The position numbers and the translations under genes were made by a program. This document shows positions 1 to 6,555 of a stretch of DNA of 6,556 bases, in pieces. Source of the DNA: Chitinophagaceae bacterium. Lineage in GTDB: Bacteria; Bacteroidota; Bacteroidia; Chitinophagales; Chitinophagaceae. The notes below the pieces were generated by a model. That model was given only the letters and a program-made list of their open reading frames with translations, was not told the origin of the DNA and ran no database searches. Every line of letters begins with the position of its first letter. Within the stretch, counting starts at the first letter, position 1. The DNA lies in assembly GCA_023251285.1 (NCBI GenBank), contig JAHEZB010000128.1, forward strand, positions 1 through 6,556. Direction: 5' to 3'.

Positions 1-665
1 AGTCAAACGCTGATTGGGGATTTTGGGGCAGCAGTGCAGATGAAGGAAATTCGGTGGATCAGATGGTGGGGCCAAGAAGCTATAATAAGACCGGACCAGA
101 CGCTCCCGATATTTATACTTCTGGCTGGAGTTTTAATGTTTGGACTCAAAATTTTTATGATGCTATTAAAGGTGATCCCCGTTTTGCATCTTCTGTTCTT
201 GATGTGAAGGCACTTGCAGCTGCAGGGCAATGCACTTATCTTGAAGGATACCAAAATACCGGTTATTTTTTAAGGAAATTTATTCCGATGAAATCGGATA
301 TTAGAAAAGGTGGTGGTGCTGTAGAATTAAATTTCCAGCAAGATGATTATATTATTCGTCTTGCAGACACCTACCTGTTGGAAGCTGAAGCTTTAGGTGC
401 AACCGGCGCAAGAGCACAAGCATTACTTGATGCTGTTCGCGCAAGAGTTGGCTTACCGTCAGTTCCGGTTTCAATGGATGCAATCAAAAACGAACGCAGG
501 CTTGAACTTGCCGGAGAAGGACATCGTTTCTTTGACCTGGTAAGATGGGGCGATGCCGCTACTAAATTAGCTGACAGAGGATTTGTCGCCGGCAAAAATG
601 AAATTTTCCCAATACCTTCTTCAGAATTACAGGGTACAAAACTGGTTCAAAATCCTAACTATTAA
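1..665 (+). CDS. SusD/RagB-family outer-membrane glycan-binding lipoprotein, C-terminal part (5' end outside window)
   Basis: The reading frame is open from base 3 to a TAA stop at 663-665, giving 220 residues. SusD proteins usually have about 500-600, so roughly the last two fifths is present. In this family the protein lids the SusC TonB-dependent transporter at the cell surface and helps load oligosaccharide. The C-terminal signature is clear: a TPR-like helix (IIRLADTYLLEAEAL, about 351-395), the NERRLELAGEGHRFFDLVRWG block (about 489-551), then FPIPSSEL and the terminal VQNPNY (645-662). The N-terminal part is rich in aromatic residues (DWGFWG, YTSGWSFNVW), as expected near the ligand face, though I cannot name the binding residues. 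The GTG at 54 and ATG at 63 are internal codons, because the same frame is open and SusD-like upstream of them. The next gene starts 10 nt after the stop. A susC gene is expected immediately upstream. The family is certain; a beta-glucan ligand is inferred from the downstream enzymes. Confidence 0.95.
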   Translation, partial: SNADWGFWGSSADEGNSVDQMVGPRSYNKTGPDAPDIYTSGWSFNVWTQNFYDAIKGDPRFASSVLDVKALAAAGQCTYLEGYQNTGYFLRKFIPMKSDIRKGGGAVELNFQQDDYIIRLADTYLLEAEALGATGARAQALLDAVRARVGLPSVPVSMDAIKNERRLELAGEGHRFFDLVRWGDAATKLADRGFVAGKNEIFPIPSSELQGTKLVQNPNY

Positions 666-675
666 AACAAACTAT

Positions 676-1794
676 ATGAGAATAAATTTAATACTAAGTT
701 TCGCCGTACTATTGGCGCTCGCAACGGGTTGTGAGAAAAGGAGTGGTATAGATGACGATCTGTCTTTTGTAAGGACAGCAAAAACAACCAATCCCGGTAA
801 TGTTTTCGACATAACCAATGACAATTCCGGAAAAGTAACTATTACCCCTACCGCTGAAGGAGCTTCTTCCTTTACAGTGATTTATGGAAGTGCGGCCGGT
901 AGCTCAGATTCAACAGTGGTGATGCCAGGACATAATACCAGCCATGTTTACCCTGAAGGAAGCTATACGGTAACAATTATTTCAAAAAGTATTTCAGGAG
1001 AGGAAACGACATCTACCTATCCTTTGCAGGTGACCTACAGGGCGCCGGAAAATATCAACGTAACTACTACTACAAAAGTTCACGACCTGACGGTTAAAGC
1101 TGATGCACTCTACGCCGCGTCTTATCTTGTTTATTTTGGAGATGTAGCCAATGAAACCGGAACTCCTCTTGCTGCCGGGGCTGCGGTTACCCATTCTTAT
1201 GCAGCAGCCGGAAATTATAATGTAAAAGTGGTTGCTTTAAGTGGCGGCGCAGCTAAGTCAGATAAAACGGTTCCTGTTACGATTTATAATCCGTTTGGGT
1301 TGCCAATCACTTTTGATGACCCATTTAAAAATGATTTCTTCGGCACATTTGGGACAAACCAGCAATTCCAAATCGGTGCCGCTAATCCTAACATATCCGG
1401 CTTAAATATGAGTGCCAAAGTTGGCAAATTTACACGTGGACTTGAAGGCTGGAGCGGAACTTATAGCCCACTCGACGCCCGGATTGATATGGCAGTAGGT
1501 AAGAAGATCAAAGTGCTGGTTTATAATCCGGACCCGGCAATGATTGGGGCAAAACTAAATGTAGAACTTGAAAATGGAAGTACGATAAAAAATGGAGTAG
1601 CGGTACTAAAAGTTCCTCTTACCACATCAGGTCAATGGGAAGAACTGACCTTTGATTATGGAACGCTTTCAGGCATTCCTGCAGGTGAAAATTTCGGCCA
1701 GCTTGTTTTACGTTTTAATGATGCTGTCGACGGCTCGGGAACCGGCGGACTAGGCACTGTTATTTATCTTGATAATTTTAGATTAACCAATTAA
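676..1794 (+). CDS. PKD-repeat surface lipoprotein, probable surface glycan-binding protein (SusE/SGBP position)
   Basis: The product has 372 residues. I chose the ATG at 676 because it begins a good lipoprotein signal: Arg2, a hydrophobic core, and a lipobox ending A-T-G-C at Cys19. An upstream in-frame ATG at 583 would overlap susD by 83 bp and put the signal peptide inside the protein. After a linker with an acidic run (Asp26-28), two PKD/Ig-like beta-sandwich repeats follow, at about 39-121 and 123-204. Each has the HxY...G-x-Y-x-V strand pattern (H90-V-Y, G95-S-Y-T-V; H173-S-Y, G179-N-Y-N-V). The C-terminal part, about 209-372, is a distinct beta-rich domain. It contains GLEGWSG (Trp259), QWEELTFDYG, LVLRFN and a final YLDNFRL, resembling carbohydrate-binding beta-sandwiches. 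No catalytic motif is visible. Position directly after susD is where Bacteroidota PULs carry surface glycan-binding proteins, and PKD lipoproteins are known in laminarin PULs. Glycan binding is therefore likely; the exact ligand is inferred. Confidence 0.85.
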   Translation: MRINLILSFAVLLALATGCEKRSGIDDDLSFVRTAKTTNPGNVFDITNDNSGKVTITPTAEGASSFTVIYGSAAGSSDSTVVMPGHNTSHVYPEGSYTVTIISKSISGEETTSTYPLQVTYRAPENINVTTTTKVHDLTVKADALYAASYLVYFGDVANETGTPLAAGAAVTHSYAAAGNYNVKVVALSGGAAKSDKTVPVTIYNPFGLPITFDDPFKNDFFGTFGTNQQFQIGAANPNISGLNMSAKVGKFTRGLEGWSGTYSPLDARIDMAVGKKIKVLVYNPDPAMIGAKLNVELENGSTIKNGVAVLKVPLTTSGQWEELTFDYGTLSGIPAGENFGQLVLRFNDAVDGSGTGGLGTVIYLDNFRLTN

Positions 1795-1804
1795 AAAAGC
1801 TTTT
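1795..1804. repeat. Perfect 10-bp palindrome filling the intercistronic gap
   Basis: The spacer between the stop of the PKD lipoprotein gene and the ATG of the next gene is exactly AAAAGCTTTT, a perfect palindrome. With no loop it cannot form a stable hairpin, and no T-tract follows it, so it is not a terminator. It leaves no room for a canonical Shine-Dalgarno motif. The simplest view is an A/T-rich spacer that happens to be symmetric. Confidence 0.4.
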
Positions 1805-2740
1805 ATGAAACATTCTTTAAAATATTTTCTCTATTCGCTTATTTTCCTCACAGCAGTAAGCAGCTGTACGAAAGATAAATACAACATGGGCGTCCTTACA
1901 GCTCCAACTGATGTTGTCATTAATACAACTATTGTTGGGCAGGATGCAACTCATCCGGATGGAGATGGGTCAGGCGATGTAATCATCAGTCTTACTGGCA
2001 AAAATGTACTTGCTTACAAAATTGATTACAATGCAGCTGATGGTATTCAGCTCGATTTTCTGCCCAAAAGCACGGTTACTAAAAAATATACAACTATCGG
2101 TTTAAATACCTATAGAATTACGGTCGTAGCTTATGGGGCGGGCGCCAGCGCGACTACTGTTACAAAAGAAATTAAACTAAGAAGTGATTTTACTCCTGAT
2201 CCGAAAATTGTGACAGATCTGACAGGAACTGGCTCTAAGACCTGGAGCGTGAATAAAGATATTCCTGGTCATTTTGGCGTTGGTCCGTGGGATCCAAAAT
2301 CTGTTACCCCGGCATGGTGGTCTGCAGCAAAGGACGAGAAAGTAGGATGCTGTAATTGTTTTTACACAGCCAGTTTTACTTTTACTAAAAATACCGATGG
2401 CACTTTTAAACTTACTATTGCCAGCCCGGATGGAGCCTTTACCAAAACAGGCACTTTAGCCGGTGGCCTTCCGGGAATTCCTGCATCAGGGGCGGAAGGA
2501 TGTTATAACTACGCCGGAGGAAGTTCATCTTTTTCTTTTGTTCCTTCGAGCTCCGGAGTTGATGCTGGCGCACCTTCTACTAAAACAGCGATTCAATTAG
2601 CAGGAAATAATACTTACATCGGCTATGGAGCAGTATTAAAGGAATACGAAATTCTGTCAATCACAGATACCAGCCTTTATTTGAGAGTTCAAGGTACTGA
2701 GACAGGAAACGCCTGGTATATAAAACTAAAAGCTAATTAA
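1805..2740 (+). CDS. Lipoprotein with PKD-like N-domain and CCxC-containing C-terminal domain, unknown role in the glucan locus
   Basis: The product has 311 residues. The ATG at 1805 starts a clear type II signal with lipobox V-S-S-C at Cys21, so the mature protein is a membrane-anchored lipoprotein. Residues about 30-125 form an Ig/PKD-like beta domain (YKIDYNAADG, then TYRITVVAYG). Residues about 132-311 form a second domain that opens with LTGTGSKTWSVNKD and GHFGVGPWDP. It continues through PAWWSAAKDEKVGCCNCFY and ends in YLRVQGTETGNAWYIKLK. The many aromatic residues and alternating strands suggest a lipocalin- or jelly-roll-like barrel, but I do not recognise a named family with certainty. 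Cys182, Cys183 and Cys185 form a CCxC cluster, and Cys233 is a fourth cysteine, so disulfides or a metal site are possible. No glycosidase motif is seen. The 10-nt spacing from the PKD lipoprotein and the terminator 8 nt downstream make it the last gene of the binding half. A second glycan-binding role is plausible but unproven. Confidence 0.8.
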   Translation: MKHSLKYFLYSLIFLTAVSSCTKDKYNMGVLTAPTDVVINTTIVGQDATHPDGDGSGDVIISLTGKNVLAYKIDYNAADGIQLDFLPKSTVTKKYTTIGLNTYRITVVAYGAGASATTVTKEIKLRSDFTPDPKIVTDLTGTGSKTWSVNKDIPGHFGVGPWDPKSVTPAWWSAAKDEKVGCCNCFYTASFTFTKNTDGTFKLTIASPDGAFTKTGTLAGGLPGIPASGAEGCYNYAGGSSSFSFVPSSSGVDAGAPSTKTAIQLAGNNTYIGYGAVLKEYEILSITDTSLYLRVQGTETGNAWYIKLKAN

Positions 2741-2748
2741 GTTAAATG

Positions 2749-2785
2749 AAAAGCCTTTTTGATTCTACTTCCAAAAAGGCTTTTT
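2749..2785 (+). terminator. Rho-independent terminator after the binding-protein genes
   Basis: The sequence AAAAGCCTTTTT at 2749-2760 is the exact reverse complement of 2773-2784. This gives a 12-bp perfect stem around a 12-nt loop (2761-2772). The descending arm ends in five T residues (2781-2785) and is followed by ATTTC. It begins 8 nt after the TAA of the CCxC lipoprotein gene. The ascending arm starts with an A-tract, so it could work in both directions. The GC core is only three base pairs (GCC/GGC), so read-through into the GH16 genes is possible. Confidence 0.85.
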
Positions 2786-2985
2786 ATTTCTTTTACATGA
2801 ACGCAAAATGTATAATATACTTCGTACCTTTTGTTTGATAATGGTTTGAAACACTTTCAGCAAAAGAACAAATACCGTAGAATCGTATTTCTGTAATAAA
2901 TGGTAAGGCAGACAAGCTTTTGCAATGTGGCAATCTTTGGTTATTTCTAATCTGCTCAAAAAGCGTTATTCAATTTAGTAATACT
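2786..2985 (+). promoter_or_regulatory. Intergenic region ahead of the enzyme genes, probable promoter or leader
   Basis: These 200 bp separate the terminator from the first GH16 gene, and I see no convincing coding sequence on either strand. A terminator upstream followed by a run of tightly spaced enzyme genes suggests that a promoter lies here. The Bacteroidota consensus is TTTG near -33 and TAnnTTTG near -7. The nearest match is TACCTTTTG at 2825-2833, which has one extra T and no TTTG at the proper upstream distance. A TATAAT string at 2811-2816 also occurs, but this is not the usual Bacteroidota signal. The promoter is thus inferred from layout and not placed by sequence. Confidence 0.4.
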
Positions 2986-4194
2986 ATGAAACATTTACAA
3001 ACTAAATATCCTCACCTCGTTTTGCTACTGTTAACCTGCTGCCTGCTTTCCTGCAAGAAGTCTGGGGCAGATAAGCCGGAAGTGGTAGTACCTTCTATAA
3101 AAGTGACAGGTGCTTCACAAGCACGTGGAACTACTGAAAGCGTAATGCACGTTCAGTTTTCATTAAACAAAACCACAACAGTTCCGGTTTCCGTAGATTA
3201 TACATTACAAGATGGAACTGCTGTTTCAGGGAAAGATTATGTAGCAGCATCCGGTACAGTTACGATTCCGGAAAACAAAACAATGGCTGATGTAAGTATT
3301 ACCATCAAAGGTGATCCGACCAATACACGTGGAACGAACCTTACATTCAAAATAGCCTTGTCAAATCCCAAAAACTGTACAATTGGCGTCAGCTCGGCCG
3401 ACGCGACAATTATTACGGAAGACGGAACCAATCTTACAACTGACAATTCTGGTTACACAACGCCCATTGCATATCCTGGCTATAAGCTTTTGTGGAGCGA
3501 TGAATTTTCAGGAAATAAAGTTGACGAAACCGCCTGGAATTTTGAAATCGGCAATGGAGATAATGGCTGGGGAAATCATGAACTGGAATATTATACCAAC
3601 AGTCCTAAAAATGTTTTTGTTTCAAATGGTAATTTGATCATAGAAGCCCGTAAAGAAGCCATCAGTGGATTTAATTATTCTTCAGCACGTATGACTACCC
3701 AAAATAAAAAGGCTTTTACTTTTGGCAGAATTGATATCAGGGCAAAACTTCCTGTAGCCCAAGGAATGTGGCCGGCCTTGTGGATGCTTGGCTCCAATAT
3801 CTCCACTGTATCGTGGCCGGCATGCGGCGAAATTGATATTATGGAATTGATTGGAACTGATCCAAAGACTACTCACAGCACACTCCATTGGGGCGCATCT
3901 ATACAATCGCATGCTTCGAAGGGCGCAGCATATACTTTATCATCCGGAGATTTTTCACAACAATTTCATGTCTTTAGCGCCGTTTGGGTAAAAGACTCTA
4001 TCAGATTTTTAGTGGATGATCAGTTATATTTAACTGTTTCCAAAACAGATGTTGGCACAGCCAATTATCCCTTTAATGACCCACAGTTTTTTATTTTCAA
4101 TGTAGCAGTGGGAGGCGATTGGCCGGGACCTCCGGACAACAGCACTTCTTTTCCTCAAAGAATGTTTGTCGATTATGTAAGAGTTTTCCAATGA
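2986..4194 (+). CDS. Calx-beta/GH16 lipoprotein, probable endo-beta-1,3-glucanase (laminarinase-like, GH16_3 type)
   Basis: The product has 402 residues. The ATG at 2986 is chosen because it begins a textbook lipoprotein signal with lipobox L-L-S-C at Cys23; the in-frame ATG at 2920 would add 22 residues that spoil it. Residues about 36-146 form a Calx-beta module, recognised by DGTAVSGKDY at 76-85 followed by a SGTVTIP strand. The GH16 catalytic domain runs from about 166 to the end: LLWSDEF, GNHELEYYTN (196-205) and MWPALWMLG with Trp262. The motif E282-I-D284-I-M-E287 supplies nucleophile, helper Asp and acid/base. The extra Met in the motif marks the laminarinase type rather than the EIDIE lichenase type. 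STLHWG (298-303) and GGDWPGPPD (376-384) are also laminarinase-like. Expected reaction: hydrolysis of internal beta-1,3-glucosidic bonds of laminarin-like glucan, at the cell envelope. It heads a likely three-gene enzyme unit, with the next ATG 31 nt downstream. Fold and mechanism are secure; beta-1,3 specificity is probable. Confidence 0.93.
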   Translation: MKHLQTKYPHLVLLLLTCCLLSCKKSGADKPEVVVPSIKVTGASQARGTTESVMHVQFSLNKTTTVPVSVDYTLQDGTAVSGKDYVAASGTVTIPENKTMADVSITIKGDPTNTRGTNLTFKIALSNPKNCTIGVSSADATIITEDGTNLTTDNSGYTTPIAYPGYKLLWSDEFSGNKVDETAWNFEIGNGDNGWGNHELEYYTNSPKNVFVSNGNLIIEARKEAISGFNYSSARMTTQNKKAFTFGRIDIRAKLPVAQGMWPALWMLGSNISTVSWPACGEIDIMELIGTDPKTTHSTLHWGASIQSHASKGAAYTLSSGDFSQQFHVFSAVWVKDSIRFLVDDQLYLTVSKTDVGTANYPFNDPQFFIFNVAVGGDWPGPPDNSTSFPQRMFVDYVRVFQ

Positions 4195-4225
4195 TCGTTT
4201 TTAATTTTTCAATAAACCACTCCTT

Positions 4226-5047
4226 ATGTTTCTCCAAAAGGCACATTTAAATTACTTACTTCTTATCGCCATTTCTTTTTATCTCAATTCCTGTTCCTCT
4301 TCAAAAAAAACAAGTGATAGCAACCAATGGAAACTTACATGGAGTGATGAATTTAATTATACCGGCTTGCCCGACAGTAACAAGTGGACCTATGATGTAG
4401 GCGGAAATGGGTGGGGAAATAATGAGCTTGAGTATTACACAAATGCTTCTTTGGCAAATGCACACGTCAATAATGGCACCTTAAAAATAACGGCCATTCA
4501 CGAAGATAAAGCTGGCCGTAACTATACTTCGGCCAGGCTGGTCACAAAGGGAAAACAAGATTTCACATATGGCAAAATTGAAATTCGCGCCAAGCTTCCG
4601 GCAGGAAGAGGTTTGTGGCCTGCAATCTGGATGCTGGGAGCAGATGCGGCAAAAGTAGGTTGGCCGTTATGTGGTGAGATAGATATCATGGAACATGTAG
4701 GCTATGAAAAAGATTCTGTTTTAGGAACCATTCATACCAAAGCATATAACCATATTCTTGGAACACAAAAAAGCAAAAAGACGTACATTGAAAATCCATA
4801 CAGTGAATTTCATCTTTTTTCTATAGAATGGACACCGGAAAAAATCGACTTTTTTGTCGATAATAAATTATATAACCATTTCGAAAATGAACACAAAACG
4901 GTGGCAGAATGGCCTTTTGACAAACCTTTCTTTTTAATCATGAACATTGCAGTCGGTGGAGGTCTTGGAGGCAAAATGGGAATCGACGAAACTGCTTTTC
5001 CTGCTTTACTTGAAGTGGATTATGTAAGAGTGTATAGTCGAAAATAA
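4226..5047 (+). CDS. Compact GH16 lipoprotein, probable endo-beta-glucanase
   Basis: The product has 273 residues: a lipoprotein signal with lipobox L-N-S-C (Cys23), a short Ser/Lys linker, and a single GH16 domain at about 35-271. The ATG at 4226 fits this signal. Core motifs match the preceding enzyme: LTWSDEF, GNNELEYYTN (64-73), SARLVTKG, GRGLWPAIWMLG and the catalytic E151-I-D153-I-M-E156. The two genes are clearly paralogous in this block. They differ beyond it. Here the strand after the catalytic motif reads GTIHTKAYNH (167-176) rather than STLHWG. The late cleft loop reads GGGLGGKMG (244-252) rather than GGDWPGPPD, so substrate details are likely to differ. Reaction: retaining hydrolysis of internal beta-1,3 or beta-1,3/1,4-glucan links. 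No accessory module is present. It sits 31 nt after the Calx-beta/GH16 gene and 38 nt before the GH30 gene, consistent with cotranscription. The exact linkage cannot be read from sequence alone. Confidence 0.92.
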   Translation: MFLQKAHLNYLLLIAISFYLNSCSSSKKTSDSNQWKLTWSDEFNYTGLPDSNKWTYDVGGNGWGNNELEYYTNASLANAHVNNGTLKITAIHEDKAGRNYTSARLVTKGKQDFTYGKIEIRAKLPAGRGLWPAIWMLGADAAKVGWPLCGEIDIMEHVGYEKDSVLGTIHTKAYNHILGTQKSKKTYIENPYSEFHLFSIEWTPEKIDFFVDNKLYNHFENEHKTVAEWPFDKPFFLIMNIAVGGGLGGKMGIDETAFPALLEVDYVRVYSRK

Positions 5048-5085
5048 ATGATGTATTTGCCTGTTAATTTTTAAAAACTGAATGC

Positions 5086-6555
5086 ATGAAAACGATGAAT
5101 GAAATTACAAAAAGAGGAAAACGTTTTTTTATTTTAGGAATCCTGGCCCTGCTTTTCATAAATTGTAATCATGAAAAAACACCTGATCCTACACCTCCGG
5201 CTCCTCCTGTAAATCCACCTGCGAAAAACGAAGTGGACTTCTGGCTTACAAATGGGGATGAAAGTGTGAAGCTGCAAAAACAGAATACCATTTTGGCTTT
5301 TGGAACCAATGCGAATCAATATCCGACAATTGAGGTAGATGAAAAAGTTACCAACCAAACGATAGATGGTTTTGGTTACACACTTACCGGTGGAAGTGCA
5401 GAAGTAATTAATTCCCTTGCCACAGCAGTAAAACAGCCTTTGTTGCAGGAATTATTTGGCACCGGAGAAAATGCAATCAGCATCAGTTATTTGCGAATCA
5501 GTATCGGCGCTTCCGATTTAAATGAATCACCATTTACTTATGATGATATACCATCGGGACAATCAGATGTGCATCTGAATAATTTCAGCCTCACTCCTGA
5601 TATGACTAATGTAATTCCTTTACTCAAAGAAATCCTGGCTATTAATCCCAATATTAAAATCTTAGGTTCGCCATGGTCAGCGCCTGTTTGGATGAAAGAT
5701 AATAACAGTTTTGTCGGTGGAAGTTTACAACCACAATATTATGAAGCTTATGCTCAATATTTTGTAAAATACATTCAACAAATGAAGGCACAGGGAATCA
5801 CCATTGATGCCATCACTCCGCAAAACGAACCGCTAAATCCGGCGAATAATCCGAGTATGTATATGACTGCTGCACAAGAGGCAGATTTCATTAAAAACCA
5901 TTTGGGGCCAGCATTTAAAAATGCGAACATAAATAGCAAAATTATCATTTACGATCATAATTGCGATAAACCTGATTACCCCATTTCCATTTTAAATGAT
6001 GCAGACGCGAGGCCGTTTATTAATGGTTCTGCTTTCCATTTATACGGAGGCGACATCAGCGCTCTTTCAACGGTTCACGCTGCTTATCCTGATAAAGATT
6101 TATACTTTACAGAACAATGGACCGCAGCGAATGGAAGTTTTGCAGGCGATTTGAAATGGCATGTAAAGAATGTGATTATTGGTTCTATGCTCAACTGGAG
6201 CAAAAATGCACTTGAATGGAACCTGGCGAATAATGGCTACTATGGCCCTCACACAACTGGTGGTTGCGATGCTTGTAAAGGGGCGATCACTGTTGTAAGC
6301 AGCAGCTCTTTTAACCGGAATGTAAGCTATTATATTATCGCTCATGTTTCCAAATTTGTTCCCGCAGGTTCTGTTAGAATTTCCAGTTCTATCACAGGTA
6401 ATTTAAGCAATGCCGCATTTAAAACGCCTGCAGGAAAAAAAGTATTGATTGTGGAAAACTACGGTGACACAAAAAGTAATTTTAATATTAAATTTAATGG
6501 CAAGTGGATAACCACTTCATTAAATGGTGGAAGTGTTGGAACATTTGTCTGGTAA
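5086..6555 (+). CDS. GH30-family lipoprotein, probable beta-1,6-glucanase or beta-glucosidase
   Basis: The product has 489 residues and is complete; TAA lies at 6553-6555. The signal peptide ends at lipobox F-I-N-C (Cys27). Met4 (5095) is an alternative start that gives the same mature protein. A proline-rich linker (residues 33-45) tethers the enzyme. The GH30 (beta/alpha)8 barrel with its side beta-domain follows. It shows DGFGYTLTGG (from Asp94), LRISIGASDLN, KILGSPWSAPVWMK, and ITPQNEP with acid/base Glu248. Further on are GSAFHLYGG, LYFTEQW with nucleophile Glu343, and the late-barrel block NALEWNLANNGYYGPH. The C-terminal strands (about 425-489) complete the side domain. GH30 enzymes are retaining; subfamilies 1 and 3 include glucosylceramidase/beta-glucosidase and endo-beta-1,6-glucanase respectively. 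In a locus with two GH16 endoglucanases, a beta-1,6-glucan role (removing laminarin branches or cutting pustulan-like chains) is most likely. The subfamily cannot be fixed by eye. It lies 38 nt after the second GH16 gene. Confidence 0.9.
   Translation: MKTMNEITKRGKRFFILGILALLFINCNHEKTPDPTPPAPPVNPPAKNEVDFWLTNGDESVKLQKQNTILAFGTNANQYPTIEVDEKVTNQTIDGFGYTLTGGSAEVINSLATAVKQPLLQELFGTGENAISISYLRISIGASDLNESPFTYDDIPSGQSDVHLNNFSLTPDMTNVIPLLKEILAINPNIKILGSPWSAPVWMKDNNSFVGGSLQPQYYEAYAQYFVKYIQQMKAQGITIDAITPQNEPLNPANNPSMYMTAAQEADFIKNHLGPAFKNANINSKIIIYDHNCDKPDYPISILNDADARPFINGSAFHLYGGDISALSTVHAAYPDKDLYFTEQWTAANGSFAGDLKWHVKNVIIGSMLNWSKNALEWNLANNGYYGPHTTGGCDACKGAITVVSSSSFNRNVSYYIIAHVSKFVPAGSVRISSSITGNLSNAAFKTPAGKKVLIVENYGDTKSNFNIKFNGKWITTSLNGGSVGTFVW

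Noticed and set aside
371..595. Minus-strand open frame opposite the susD-like gene
   Set aside because: It is a shadow of a strongly conserved SusD C-terminal coding frame and has no domain of its own. The same holds for the other minus-strand frames opposite the GH16 and GH30 genes.
1..665. A broken or pseudogenised susD
   Set aside because: The frame is open from the window edge to a normal SusD C-terminus with no internal stop or frameshift, so the missing N-terminus is due to the window boundary.
583..675. Upstream in-frame ATG (583) as the start of the PKD lipoprotein
   Set aside because: It would overlap the susD-like gene by 83 bp and place a clear lipoprotein signal peptide 31 residues inside the protein. 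The ATG at 676 gives a normal signal and lipobox.
2797..2838. Short + strand open frame of 13 codons as a possible leader peptide
   Set aside because: There is no ribosome-binding signal, no regulatory codon run and no paired attenuator structures after it. An open frame this short is expected by chance.
2765..2959. Minus-strand open frame of 64 residues in the intergenic region
   Set aside because: It has no recognisable domain, its composition looks like translated A/T-rich non-coding DNA, and it runs into the terminator stem.
2920..2985. Upstream in-frame ATG (2920) as the start of the first GH16 gene
   Set aside because: The added 22 residues do not look like a signal peptide, whereas the ATG at 2986 gives a compact type II signal with lipobox LLSC.
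5048..5085. TGTATTTG in the gap before GH30 as a Bacteroidota -7 promoter element
   Set aside because: It is one mismatch from TAnnTTTG, but no TTTG-type -33 element lies at the proper distance. The 38-nt gap fits cotranscription better.
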